This document shows positions 1-9,402 of a DNA stretch of 64,000 nt, one piece after another. The position numbers were made by a program, and so were the translations under genes. The notes under the pieces are model-generated. The model made no database searches, was not told the origin of the DNA, and was given only the letters and a program-made list of their open reading frames with translations. Positions within the stretch are counted from its first letter, which is position 1, and each line of letters starts with the position of its first letter. This DNA is from an uncultured Muribaculaceae bacterium (GTDB lineage Bacteria; Bacteroidota; Bacteroidia; Bacteroidales; Muribaculaceae): positions 17,888-81,887 of the forward strand of contig CAMWRV010000004.1 of assembly GCA_947176745.1 (NCBI GenBank). The letters are read 5' to 3'.

Positions 1-2619
1 GTCACCCTCGGGGAAGGTGATGCTCCGCGATGTACCGCTGTCAAGCACCGGAGCCACGTAGATGTCGGGACCCCAGAGATAAGCGTCGATGCAGTTCGCC
101 AGTTTTTCGGGGTAGTCGCGGTCGTTGAAGTTGGCCGGACGAGCGATCGGCGTGCCGAAGCGGGTGTAGGCATACGACTGAGAGTAAGTGTAGGGCAGGT
201 ATGCGTAGCGCAGGTTGATGGCATTGCGCACATCATCGCGCACGCTTGCGTATTCGCTGTTCCACACCTCGGGCTTGGTGGCCGAGTGTGTGCGCATAGC
301 AGGATAGAAAACGGCAAGCTGCACCCAGCGGCGGTAAAGGCTGGCGTCAGTGTAGTCGTTGTTGGCTGTGAAGCCGCCGATGTCAGATCCCAAATATCCA
401 ATGCCCGACATTGAGGCATTGACAAGAGAAGGAACTTGAACCTGCAGTCCTTCCCAACTGCGCATGATGTCGCCGGTCCAGGGGAATGTGCTGTAGCGCT
501 GCATTCCGGCTGTTCCGGCACGGGGTATAAGAATGTGGCGTTGATTGCTGAATCTGGTTTTTAGTTTTCGGTAAACGGCCTCTGTCCATAGATTGCCGAA
601 TTCATTGTGAGCCTGCTCAACGGTAGAATTCAAATGACGTGAATCTCCATCATGCGCTTCCGGTTCACCGAGATCAAGCCACCATCCAGCCATGCCGTTT
701 TGTGTGTGTTCCACATATTGCTCGGCAAACCAGTCCATGGCATCCGGATTTAATGCATCTATAAGTCCAACGTCCGCACCCTTTCCGATCCAGTTCATAT
801 GGTCATTGTCCGAGACGTGTTCATCAGCTAACCATCCATTGCTTTTCAGGAGGTTATAATTGTTTTGTGCGGGTCCGACGCTGTTGAAGAATGGTTCGGT
901 AATAGCTATGCTGTGGACATTTTCGTTGAGAAAATTATTGACAATACCCCCCTGTGAAGGGTAAGATCCATCTGTAGCCCATTTGAGACTGCCCATTCCG
1001 TATGCACCATCTGCGCCACCTTGCCAATGAATATCGAATACGATAGCATCGATCGGTATGTTGATGTCTTTGGTATTCTGAACAGCTGCTTTTGCCTCCT
1101 CGTCAGAGGCAAAACTGTATTTGGATGTAATATATCCGAGAGCCCAGAAGGGAGGCAGTTCCTGTCGACCTGTGAGAAGGGTGTAATTCTGCATCGTTTT
1201 TTCCATTGATCCGCCTCCTATGAAATAATAGGATATGGGATCAAGGCTTCCGCTGCTATATGTTGTGCCGTTGACAGAAGGGGTGATCGTGGCATTGCGG
1301 TATTGGGAATCGAACAGCACTCCGTAACCATTGGTAGATACGTAAAAAGGCACACAGATGTTGTGGTAGGATCTGCGATATTGGTCTTCCGGCCAGCCTC
1401 CGGTCTGAGTGTTGTTCATTATCATTGTTTTGCCGTTCCAGTCTATATATCCACCGTTATATCCGCCTCCATAGAAAGCTTCATTATTTCCGTTGGATGC
1501 AAAACCCACTTTTGATGAGCCGCCATTGGATGCGTTGACCAGACCAGTTGATTCCCCCAGAAGTTTTCTGTCGTTCTCGAAGAAGCTGACTGTGCAGTCG
1601 GATTTGTCGACGCGGACTTCCAGTCCGTCTGTAACTGTGATGACAAATATCTCCTCTTCGTCAGAGAGGGTATAATCTATGTCAGGAATCTGATATCCGA
1701 GTAAAGGATCAGCCTTGTCAACAACGGATATAGACCGACGTTCGGTTGTCTTTGTCGCTCCGTCTTTAAGAGTGAAAACCTTGATAATCTCAGGAGCCCA
1801 GACAGTCAGATATAGTTTACCTTTTGAGCCGTTGATTATTATAGTGCCGTTTTCATCTGTGTAAGATTGAAAAGAGCCGAGATTGGTCATGTCGCCCGGG
1901 TCGAAGCTGCCATATTCTTCCCACCCATTATTGCTTGCGGTAAATATCATGGATCTTCCACTGATCGCTAATCCGGGTTGACTATCAGCAGGGTATCGAG
2001 GTGTTGATCCATTTGAACTGAAAATTACCCTTGATCCATTCTTTAGATTGTCCTGAACCTTGTAATACCAATATCCGGTCGATTCATCCTTATCCATTGG
2101 CAGACCGGGCCATTGGTTGTTTTCGATTGTGGGATTGACATCTTCGTTGTAGATATAAGCGTACACGTCGCTCCATGCCGGATTTGTATTTGTGGTATTT
2201 AGGAATATGTAGACATCGGGTGTAGGATCCGGATCGGGGTCGGGGTCTGGATCGGGATCCGGACCGGGATTTTCTGATACATAGTCCGCGTATGTCATAC
2301 CAGTGTCTCCACTACGTGTGTATACATGCTCATTGGCAACAATGAGGTCGTCTGTTTGCACAGAGCCAGAACCGTTGTTGAATATCACATCGGTCGAGCC
2401 GTCAGTGATGTCATATTGCCAGATTGTTCCGGACTTGAGGGTCATAGGCTGTCCGGGCCAGCTTTCTGAGTCTTCGCCAGGCCAGTAGTAGATGTATGGG
2501 GTTTTCCAATTAGTGTCGGCATTGTCGTAGTAAACTTTTACTGCGAGCACAGGGAAACTCATTGCGAGAAGCATAAGAAAAATTGCCCCGCAACGGATCT
2601 TAGGGTTTGAAAAGTTCAT
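1..2619 (-). CDS. GH31-family glycoside hydrolase (alpha-glucosidase-like), N-terminal signal peptide and starch-binding-like modules joined by a (DP)n linker; 3' end truncated by window edge
   Basis: Not in the ORF track because no stop lies in the window. Minus-strand frame from ATG at 2619 reads MNFSNPKIRCGAIFLMLLAMSFPVLAVKVYYDNADTNWKTPYIYYWPGED..., then GH31 blocks including IDAIVFDIHWQGG, GWWLDLGEPE (nucleophile region) and LRYAYLPYTYSQSY...GTPIARP. Confidence 0.9.
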   Translation of the reverse strand, partial: MNFSNPKIRCGAIFLMLLAMSFPVLAVKVYYDNADTNWKTPYIYYWPGEDSESWPGQPMTLKSGTIWQYDITDGSTDVIFNNGSGSVQTDDLIVANEHVYTRSGDTGMTYADYVSENPGPDPDPDPDPDPDPTPDVYIFLNTTNTNPAWSDVYAYIYNEDVNPTIENNQWPGLPMDKDESTGYWYYKVQDNLKNGSRVIFSSNGSTPRYPADSQPGLAISGRSMIFTASNNGWEEYGSFDPGDMTNLGSFQSYTDENGTIIINGSKGKLYLTVWAPEIIKVFTLKDGATKTTERRSISVVDKADPLLGYQIPDIDYTLSDEEEIFVITVTDGLEVRVDKSDCTVSFFENDRKLLGESTGLVNASNGGSSKVGFASNGNNEAFYGGGYNGGYIDWNGKTMIMNNTQTGGWPEDQYRRSYHNICVPFYVSTNGYGVLFDSQYRNATITPSVNGTTYSSGSLDPISYYFIGGGSMEKTMQNYTLLTGRQELPPFWALGYITSKYSFASDEEAKAAVQNTKDINIPIDAIVFDIHWQGGADGAYGMGSLKWATDGSYPSQGGIVNNFLNENVHSIAITEPFFNSVGPAQNNYNLLKSNGWLADEHVSDNDHMNWIGKGADVGLIDALNPDAMDWFAEQYVEHTQNGMAGWWLDLGEPEAHDGDSRHLNSTVEQAHNEFGNLWTEAVYRKLKTRFSNQRHILIPRAGTAGMQRYSTFPWTGDIMRSWEGLQVQVPSLVNASMSGIGYLGSDIGGFTANNDYTDASLYRRWVQLAVFYPAMRTHSATKPEVWNSEYASVRDDVRNAINLRYAYLPYTYSQSYAYTRFGTPIARPANFNDRDYPEKLANCIDAYLWGPDIYVAPVLDSGTSRSITFPEGD
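2224..2275 (-). repeat. Low-complexity hexamer-like repeat encoding a GPDPDPDPDPDP linker in the GH31 gene
   Basis: ggatccggatcggggtcggggtctggatcgggatccggaccggg; translates to alternating Asp-Pro on the minus strand. Confidence 0.75.
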
Positions 2620-2767
2620 GAATGGTGATTAAAAGTTGAAAAAGTCGGTAGGTCTGAGCCTCACAGAGGGTATCAGCGTTACAGAATGCAAAATTACAAA
2701 AAATATACAGAACCCACAACATCCCCCCGCGGCAGTCGCCACCGGAAACGTGTCGATGTCCGGTAGT

Positions 2768-2785
2768 GACGCGATTAATCGCGTC
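2768..2785. repeat. Perfect 18-nt palindrome GACGCGATTAATCGCGTC, intergenic
   Basis: GACGCGATT / AATCGCGTC are exact reverse complements. Confidence 0.85.
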
Positions 2786-2859
2786 CGCAGCGACAAACCC
2801 CAGATCCGCGCCGAAAAGCAGCCAATCTTCGCGAAAAAGTGAAAAAGAATTGGAAAAGA

Positions 2860-2891
2860 TTTGGAGAAACAGAAAAAAAGACTTAACTTTG
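2860..2891 (+). promoter_or_regulatory. Bacteroidetes-type promoter for tRNA-Ser (-33 TTTG 2860-2863; -7 TAACTTTG 2884-2891)
   Basis: Matches the Bacteroidetes TTTG / TAnnTTTG consensus with a 20-nt spacer, about 60 nt before the tRNA. Confidence 0.7.
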
Positions 2892-2953
2892 CATTTGCAA
2901 AGCGGAAGAGACCGCGATGCCGGCAAAGCGATGCTTTGTCGGAAACATATTCT

Positions 2954-3040
2954 GGAGAGGTGGGTGAGTGGCTGAAACCACCAGTTTGCTAAACTGACGT
3001 AGGAGCAATCCTACCACGAGTTCGAATCTCGTCCTCTCCG
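2954..3040 (+). tRNA. tRNA-Ser (anticodon GCT)
   Basis: Acceptor arms GGAGAGG/CCTCTCC, anticodon loop ..tttGCTaaac.., long variable arm, T-loop GTTCGAATC; 87 nt. Confidence 0.93.
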
Positions 3041-3057
3041 CTGCTACAAGCTTAAGG

Positions 3058-3099
3058 CGCTGAAAGACAGTTGATTACAACATCTTTCAGCGTTTTTTT
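3058..3099 (+). terminator. Rho-independent terminator after tRNA-Ser
   Basis: CGCTGAAAGA ... TCTTTCAGCG followed by TTTTTTT. Confidence 0.85.
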
Positions 3100-3154
3100 G
3101 TATACGCAGCGTAGACGCAAATCCGCTCCAAATATTCGGTAAATGACGGTGTAA

Positions 3155-3241
3155 CTCTGTAGGGACATCGCTTTGCGATGTAGAACGGCACACGCCTACA
3201 TCGCAAAGCGATGTCCCTACAAAAGCGATGTCCCTACAGAG
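3155..3241. repeat. REP-like palindromic element with two alternative right arms
   Basis: 3159-3182 gtagggacatcgctttgcgatgta is the perfect reverse complement of 3197-3220; 3222-3241 aaagcgatgtccctacagag is also the perfect reverse complement of 3155-3174. Confidence 0.85.
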
Positions 3242-3244
3242 TCG

Positions 3245-3332
3245 CGGATGCGCTGCACTGGCCGATAAAATTGAATCCGATCTGTCAGGATTATGTCTTA
3301 GCCGGCATTGCGTTTGGTTATGCCGGTGACGG
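3245..3332 (-). pseudogene. Relic of the C-terminus of a PepSY-like small secreted protein (paralog of 9403..9858)
   Basis: Minus strand reads VTGITKRNAG*DIILTD-RIQFYRPVQRIRDS against SVTGIAKRNAGYDIILSDGSEHRFNLLGQYKGVRNSDD of 9403..9858; TAA at 3298-3300 replaces Tyr, plus indels. Confidence 0.75.
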
Positions 3333-3340
3333 TTTGCCGG

Positions 3341-5062
3341 TCAGAAGTTCTCGAGAACGGCTTCGAGCGATTCCTGCTGACTGAGCTGCATCTTTCGGCG
3401 TATACGGTAGCGTGAGGTGTTGACAGTCTCGGGCCGCACCGACATGATCTGGGCTATCTCCTTGGCACTCATTCCCACCCTGATATAAGCGCACAGACGC
3501 AATTCTGTTCTTGACAGGTCGGGATATGACTCCTTGAGTGACGCGAAAAAGACGGGATGCACCTTGTCGAATCTGAGTTTGAAGTATTTCCAGTCATCAT
3601 CGGCAGAAAGCTCGCTTGATATCCGTTCATTCAGAATGCGGCTTTCGTTGCCGGAAATCTCTCCCTGTTTCTCCATGTCCTGTATCTGTTCGGCAAGTTC
3701 CTTGAGTCTTGCGTTCTTCTGGGCGAGAATCATTGTGTTGGAGGCGATCTCCTTTTCCTTTGCTTCGATCTCGAGAGTATACTGTCGGTTGAGAAGTTCC
3801 AGTCTGCGGTTCTTTTCTTCCTGCAGCCTCCGTTCGCTTGCGTTTCTGCGTCTTGAAACTTGCAGGAGCCAGAAAGAGAGGCAGACGACAACGAGGAGGA
3901 ACGCTATGAGCGACATTGTCATGGCCGAACGCATGCGGTGGCGCTCTTCCTGACGGCGCAGGGTCTGTTCATAGCTGTTGATCGTCGACAGGAACTCCGA
4001 TCGCTTCAGATCGGCTATGCTTTCTTGATAATATACCGAATCATTGAGCATCAGGATTCTCTGCCGGCATATTTCGGCGCTGTCTGGTCTGCCGAGCGCG
4101 CTGTAACATTTCTCAAGACCTTCCAGGGCCTGCTTCTTTCGGGTATGGTCGTTAAGCCTGTCGGCTATGGCAAAGGCCGAGGCATAATATCGTGCGCCTT
4201 CGGCAGGCTCGCCCTTTCCCGATGCGGATATTCCGAGGGCTATCCTCGATATGACCGCCAGATTGTCATCGCTTATTCCGAGGCTTATGTCGTATGCGCG
4301 TCGTGCGGCCGCCGTATCGGTATATCCGGATATGTGGAATCTTGACACAAGGACGTTGGCCACATAGATCGAGTCGTTGGCTACATATTTGTTTTTGTCA
4401 AGATCTTTCAGAAACGACAGCCCTTTCTGCTTGTCTCCGAGAAGAAAGCTTGTGTTTGCGAGATTGATGCGGTTTTTTGTCGAGGCTGCCTGACTGCCGG
4501 TCTTCTCGAAAAGAGTCTGTGCACGCGAGTAGTACATGTCAGCCTCAGGATACTCGCCGAGGTCAAGCAGAATGGCTCCGAGGCATACCATTGCCTTGGC
4601 TGTCCAGAAATCATCGCCGAAAGATTTCAAAATTTCGCTCTTGTCGCGGTAGAGGAAATATGCTTCGGCGAAATCTCCATTATATCTGTGGCTGTCGGCC
4701 ATAAGCATAGAGAATCGGGCATGGTCGTAAGGGTATCGGGCGGAGTCGCACAGCTGCAGAGCCTCGCCGGCGAGCCGGCGGGCAGACAGAGGGTCATCCT
4801 TGACGGCGACCCAGCCTTTCCAGAAGCATATCCGTGCGCGAGCCTGTCTCGGATCCGGTGTATCGACCGGCACATACAGCCGTGCGGCTATAGCCTTCAG
4901 GTCGCATTTGGGCATATCGACAAATGCGGCGCGTTCCATCATCGAGTCAAACGCCTCGACATCCTTTCCAAGTGAAGGCCAGAAAAGTCTTGACCCCTCG
5001 GCTCTGGCCGGGATCACCGCCCACAGTATGACGGCCACCATTATTTCAAGCATTCTTGCCAT
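3341..5062 (-). CDS. TPR-containing membrane regulator with C-terminal LuxR-like HTH
   Basis: Signal peptide, TPR-like repeats, TM segment (MSLIAFLLVVVCLSFWLL), coiled coil, C-terminal SYPDLSRTELRLCAYIRVGMSAKEIAQIMSVRPETVNTSRYRIRRKM. Confidence 0.85.
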   Translation of the reverse strand: MARMLEIMVAVILWAVIPARAEGSRLFWPSLGKDVEAFDSMMERAAFVDMPKCDLKAIAARLYVPVDTPDPRQARARICFWKGWVAVKDDPLSARRLAGEALQLCDSARYPYDHARFSMLMADSHRYNGDFAEAYFLYRDKSEILKSFGDDFWTAKAMVCLGAILLDLGEYPEADMYYSRAQTLFEKTGSQAASTKNRINLANTSFLLGDKQKGLSFLKDLDKNKYVANDSIYVANVLVSRFHISGYTDTAAARRAYDISLGISDDNLAVISRIALGISASGKGEPAEGARYYASAFAIADRLNDHTRKKQALEGLEKCYSALGRPDSAEICRQRILMLNDSVYYQESIADLKRSEFLSTINSYEQTLRRQEERHRMRSAMTMSLIAFLLVVVCLSFWLLQVSRRRNASERRLQEEKNRRLELLNRQYTLEIEAKEKEIASNTMILAQKNARLKELAEQIQDMEKQGEISGNESRILNERISSELSADDDWKYFKLRFDKVHPVFFASLKESYPDLSRTELRLCAYIRVGMSAKEIAQIMSVRPETVNTSRYRIRRKMQLSQQESLEAVLENF

Positions 5063-5182
5063 ATGACAAAATTAGCTAAAAATATTGTGGCGGCGTTGTA
5101 CAGATGCTGAATTTACAGCACTTTCTCGCTTTTGTATATCATTTGTCTATATGTATTTTTTCGGGGAAGAGGGTGGGCATGC

Positions 5183-5190
5183 TAACTTTG
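5183..5190 (+). promoter_or_regulatory. -7 promoter element TAACTTTG for the 5227..9255 gene
   Basis: Exact TAnnTTTG match 37 nt upstream of the ATG. Confidence 0.6.
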
Positions 5191-5226
5191 CGCCGTGACA
5201 CTTACAACAATACATAATGAGAGCGT

Positions 5227-8200
5227 ATGAGAAAAGAATTACTGACCATGGCGATGCTGACGGCAATGTTGCCGCCGGCTTATGCCGCCTCCGGGACGCA
5301 TATGCCCGAAGGCATGTGCGAGATCGTGCTTGAGGCACACGATGTGTTCGGAAACGGAATCTACGGATTCCAGCTCCTACTTGATGCCGACCACTCCACA
5401 TACGGAGAGATCTTCTTCAATCCCGGAGGCTATTTCTTCGGAGATTACGGAGCGTTCGAATACCGGATTCCGGAAAATGCCGATCCGGTGGCAGGAACGG
5501 CCAACTGTGTCGTCGACGGCGAGGTGTCGCTGTTAATTCCGGCCGGTGTCTACGACTGGCTTACGGTTGTTCCGCTCCCGGAGGGGAGGAGCATACCGGA
5601 TGGAGACTATGCCATAGGCGATGACTTCACATTCGTGGCCGGCAAGACGTACCGTTTCAAGGCTGAGATGAGACAGGGACAGTTCGGCATGGAAGACCAT
5701 ATGACTCTGGAGGTTGATACGGACTACGGCATATCCGGACTTGTGCTGCCGTCGAGCGGAACCGACATGACGGCCGCGGATCAGATCTCGGTCACTGTAG
5801 CAAATTGCGGTCAGACTGTGGCCGATAAGGTGTCGGTGTGTTACTCCATAAATGGTGGCGTGGCAGTATGCGAGACGCTTCCGCAGAGTCCCGCGCCCGG
5901 TGAATCGGTAGAATATGCGTTTACGACAAAAGCCGACTTCTCGCGCCCGGCCATATACGATGTCGAGGCGTGGGTGGAAGTGGCAGGAGACATGCTGCCT
6001 CTTAACGACAGAGTGAAGGGACGGTTCAGACACTTCGACATACTGGATCCCCCCTTCGCATATGATTTCGCATCGCAGGCCGCCGCATTCGCCGACGACT
6101 GGATAATACTTGACCGTAACGGCGATGACAGCACGTGGATAATCAACGAGTGGATATCGAATCCGTCGGGAGTGATGGGAGTGGCCGGATGCGGGGGCGC
6201 CTTCACAGGCGACAGGACCGGAGATGACTGGTTGATATCGCAGCCTCTGAGACTTAAGCGGGGGCCATGCCACGCCCTGCTCACACTGCGCTCGGTAATG
6301 GAGTCGACCACAGAGAGACTGCAGGTCTGTGTCGGCACATCGCCTGAGCCGGAAGATATGAAGGTAGTGGCGACGTTTGAGTTCGCCACCGAGCAATGGA
6401 TAAAGAAAGCCGTCAATTTTGAGGTCGGGGAGGACGGTACGTACTATGTGGCCCTTCATGCCGTGTCAGAATCGGGATACAATATCTTTGTGTCAGACAT
6501 AAGCGTTGACGAGGGAGAGTTTGAGGGCAGACCTGAGATTGCAGTCACAAAGGTTATCGCTCCGGTCGCCAACTGCGACCTTCCGGCCGACGGCAAGGTC
6601 GGACTTGCCATAGAAAACCGTGGAACGGCCGATCTGAAAGACTACACCCTGACTTGCACCGTGACGCGTCCCGACAACAGCAAGGTGACGGTCTCCTCTG
6701 CATTCGGCGAGGCACTTGCACCCGACGGCAAGACTGTATGCATGATCACAGAAAGCGTAGATTTCACACAGACAGGAATCTATGACCTTGATTTCAGGAT
6801 CGCCGCGGCCGATGCGGAAGCGAATGCTGTGGCTTGGACCGAGTGCCTTGAGCCCTGGACTGAATTGCCGGTGGTCACCGATTTCAGCAATGATGTCAAT
6901 ACTTTCTTATGGATTCCGATGGATGAAGACGGATGGCACTACGAGGCGATGTTCAACGATTTCAGTGCCCGTAAGCATGGAGTCGGTTCCGGACTGCTCT
7001 GCAGAGGTATCGCGATGTCGCATCCGGCGCGTGTCAGGATCTCCTATGTGGCCGGATCAGGATGGGGCGCAACAGCGCTGACAGTTCTTTTCGGCAAGGC
7101 AGGTGAAGACCTGTCGTGCTATACCGAGGTGTTTGCGGACCCCAATGTCACAAATGAGGCCAAGGAGACAGAAATCGTACTTCCCGTCTCCGAACCCGGC
7201 AATTACAGTGTGGTTATAGCCGATACCGGCGACAGCGGCAGCAATGCCTATGTGCGTCTTAACGAAGCCTGTGTGTCAGGTCTTTATCCCCATGATCTGC
7301 GTATCGAGATGGCTGACGGTCCAGTCGCTCCGTTCATGCCGGCACGGCATACGGGCAGAAAGGGCACATATGACGTGGTGGTTACAAACCGCGGTTCGGA
7401 ACCGATGATGGGAGTCAGGGTCTGCGCCGCGACCGCTGAAGGCTCCGCCGGAGAGCCGTCGGAAGCTGTCGCAGTGGCCGCAGGCGAGAGTGTCACCGTG
7501 CGTGTCGAGGCCGAGCTACCGGAATATGCACCGGGAGATAGGTTTGAACTTTCAATGACAGTCTCTGCCGACGAGGCTGATGAATATGAGGCCGACAACA
7601 CGTGGACCTTCCCGGTGAGCGTTGTGACTGAAGATGTGATTGCTGTCGAGAATCTCAGTGAATTTATATACGGCACGGGCGAGTACGGCAAAGAACTGTA
7701 TATCGGCAACACATACAGTGTGGCGGCTCCGTCGGCCCTGACATCGGTAGATCTCGGACTGGCTCAGACTGACATGGCCGAGATCGCAGACTCTCCGATC
7801 GGCCTCAATATATATATGGTAGAGGAGGGACGTCTCGGACGCCGCATCTTCTCTCACGAGTGCAGACGAGGCAACGGCGGCCTGATGACCATAGACATGC
7901 AGGACATGCTGCTTCCGGCAGGAACCTATTATTTCGAGGCCGCGCAGTTGTCGACGATAAACTTCGGACTCGGCTACGATCCGGAAACTCAGTACATCTG
8001 CTGGATGCGCGACGGTGACGAGATCTCACGTGTACAGGGTTATGCGCTTGCAATAAGGGCGGTCTTCGCAGCGGATTCCAAGGTATATTCCTGCGACGCG
8101 TCGGCAGAGCGTTTCGTGATGCCCGACGTGAAATCCGCGCTGTTCGGCAGTGATGAGACCGTCTCGGCCGTTGTGCGCAATGCCGGCTCGGATGACGCTG

Positions 8201-9255
8201 AGTTCGACGTCTCTCTGTATATGGATGGCGTCAGGATTGCCTCCCGGCGTGTGTCGGCTCTCTATTTCGAGGACAAGACTGTAGAATTCACGGGTGTCGA
8301 TCTGTCGGAGCCCGGGATGCACACTCTGGAATGTCGTGTCTCACTTGACGGTGACGGGAATACCGCCAACGATGCCGTGACCATGACGCTGACAAGCGAT
8401 GCTCCGCTTGATCCTTTCAGAATGGACTTCGAAGGCTGCAATGACTTCGATGCCGCCGGCGACCGGCTCAATCCACGGTGGACTACCGAAGATTTAAATG
8501 GCGTCAGCACCACCTTCTTCTGGCGTTACAACCACCGTAACAGGGGAGTTCCGTGCGGATTCATGGCCTACAATACCCACAATACGGTGCCGAGCATGGA
8601 TGAGACGCCTCTTGAAGGCTTCAGTGCCTGTGAAGGCGACAGATTTGGCGTGGCGTTCTGCTACTCAAGCTATGCCGAGGGAGGAAGCGAACATGAGCGG
8701 TGCGATGTGTGGATGGTCTCTCCGTTGCTTCAGCTTGGCGACAATTCGTCATTCAAGGTGAATGTCAAGACATACGCACTCGACACACCGGACGCGGAAC
8801 TTGAACCCTTCCGCATACTTGTGTCGGAAGAGGAGGAGGGTTATGGCGGCTTTGTCGTTATCGGCGATGACATACGCCGCGCTCCCGTCGGAGACTGGGG
8901 GCTTGCCGAGGCCGACCTTTCGGATTACGACAACCGCAAGGTGCGTGTGGCGGTACAGTATGTCGGCGTTCCGTTGAAAAACACATGTCTGATGATCGAT
9001 AACCTTGTGGTTGAGACCGAGACATCGGGAGTGTCGGGAGTGAATGCCGCCCGTGCGGGACTGCGTTACGACGCCGTATGCGGAACCGTGGTGTATGGCG
9101 ACGTCGACGAGAAAGGCGACATATATGTATTTGCCTCCGACGGAACATGTGTGGCCGTTGCTTTGGAGGCTCATGCGGCCGACGTGTCCTCGCTTCCTGC
9201 CGGCGTTTATGTGGCGCGTACCGGTGATTCAGTGCTGAAGTTCATGAGACGCTGA
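5227..9255 (+). CDS. Large secreted multi-domain protein (CARDB-like / choice-of-anchor-J-like repeats) with T9SS-like C-terminal tail
   Basis: Signal peptide MRKELLTMAMLTAMLPPAYAA; repeated ...DDWLIS.. and CARDB-like blocks; C-term VSSLPAGVYVARTGDSVLKFMRR. Confidence 0.8.
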   Translation: MRKELLTMAMLTAMLPPAYAASGTHMPEGMCEIVLEAHDVFGNGIYGFQLLLDADHSTYGEIFFNPGGYFFGDYGAFEYRIPENADPVAGTANCVVDGEVSLLIPAGVYDWLTVVPLPEGRSIPDGDYAIGDDFTFVAGKTYRFKAEMRQGQFGMEDHMTLEVDTDYGISGLVLPSSGTDMTAADQISVTVANCGQTVADKVSVCYSINGGVAVCETLPQSPAPGESVEYAFTTKADFSRPAIYDVEAWVEVAGDMLPLNDRVKGRFRHFDILDPPFAYDFASQAAAFADDWIILDRNGDDSTWIINEWISNPSGVMGVAGCGGAFTGDRTGDDWLISQPLRLKRGPCHALLTLRSVMESTTERLQVCVGTSPEPEDMKVVATFEFATEQWIKKAVNFEVGEDGTYYVALHAVSESGYNIFVSDISVDEGEFEGRPEIAVTKVIAPVANCDLPADGKVGLAIENRGTADLKDYTLTCTVTRPDNSKVTVSSAFGEALAPDGKTVCMITESVDFTQTGIYDLDFRIAAADAEANAVAWTECLEPWTELPVVTDFSNDVNTFLWIPMDEDGWHYEAMFNDFSARKHGVGSGLLCRGIAMSHPARVRISYVAGSGWGATALTVLFGKAGEDLSCYTEVFADPNVTNEAKETEIVLPVSEPGNYSVVIADTGDSGSNAYVRLNEACVSGLYPHDLRIEMADGPVAPFMPARHTGRKGTYDVVVTNRGSEPMMGVRVCAATAEGSAGEPSEAVAVAAGESVTVRVEAELPEYAPGDRFELSMTVSADEADEYEADNTWTFPVSVVTEDVIAVENLSEFIYGTGEYGKELYIGNTYSVAAPSALTSVDLGLAQTDMAEIADSPIGLNIYMVEEGRLGRRIFSHECRRGNGGLMTIDMQDMLLPAGTYYFEAAQLSTINFGLGYDPETQYICWMRDGDEISRVQGYALAIRAVFAADSKVYSCDASAERFVMPDVKSALFGSDETVSAVVRNAGSDDAEFDVSLYMDGVRIASRRVSALYFEDKTVEFTGVDLSEPGMHTLECRVSLDGDGNTANDAVTMTLTSDAPLDPFRMDFEGCNDFDAAGDRLNPRWTTEDLNGVSTTFFWRYNHRNRGVPCGFMAYNTHNTVPSMDETPLEGFSACEGDRFGVAFCYSSYAEGGSEHERCDVWMVSPLLQLGDNSSFKVNVKTYALDTPDAELEPFRILVSEEEEGYGGFVVIGDDIRRAPVGDWGLAEADLSDYDNRKVRVAVQYVGVPLKNTCLMIDNLVVETETSGVSGVNAARAGLRYDAVCGTVVYGDVDEKGDIYVFASDGTCVAVALEAHAADVSSLPAGVYVARTGDSVLKFMRR

Positions 9256-9322
9256 CACATGATGGCAAAGCTGAATTTCCGCTGACAGATCCCCCGGAAA
9301 GCAGCCAAGACCGTGCAATATT

Positions 9323-9366
9323 GAACCGACCCAAAAAGTCAGACAAATAACTTTTTGGGTCGGTTC
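9323..9366. terminator. Bidirectional terminator hairpin between convergent genes
   Basis: GAACCGACCCAAAAAGT (9323-9339) / ACTTTTTGGGTCGGTTC (9350-9366), perfect 17-bp stem. Confidence 0.85.
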
Positions 9367-9402
9367 TATTTTAAATACATAGGAGACAGGCTGACGCGGG
9401 TG

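Noticed and set aside
2954-3241. tRNA-Ser as an integration site (att) for an island
   Set aside because: The tRNA is complete and no direct repeat of its 3' end or integrase is found in the window.
3155-3241. CRISPR-like repeat array
   Set aside because: Only one inverted pair plus one partial repeat; no regular spacers and no cas genes.
5533-6459. 308-aa minus-strand ORF in the 5227..9255 gene
   Set aside because: Antisense to a well-supported secreted-protein frame; no promoter or domain.
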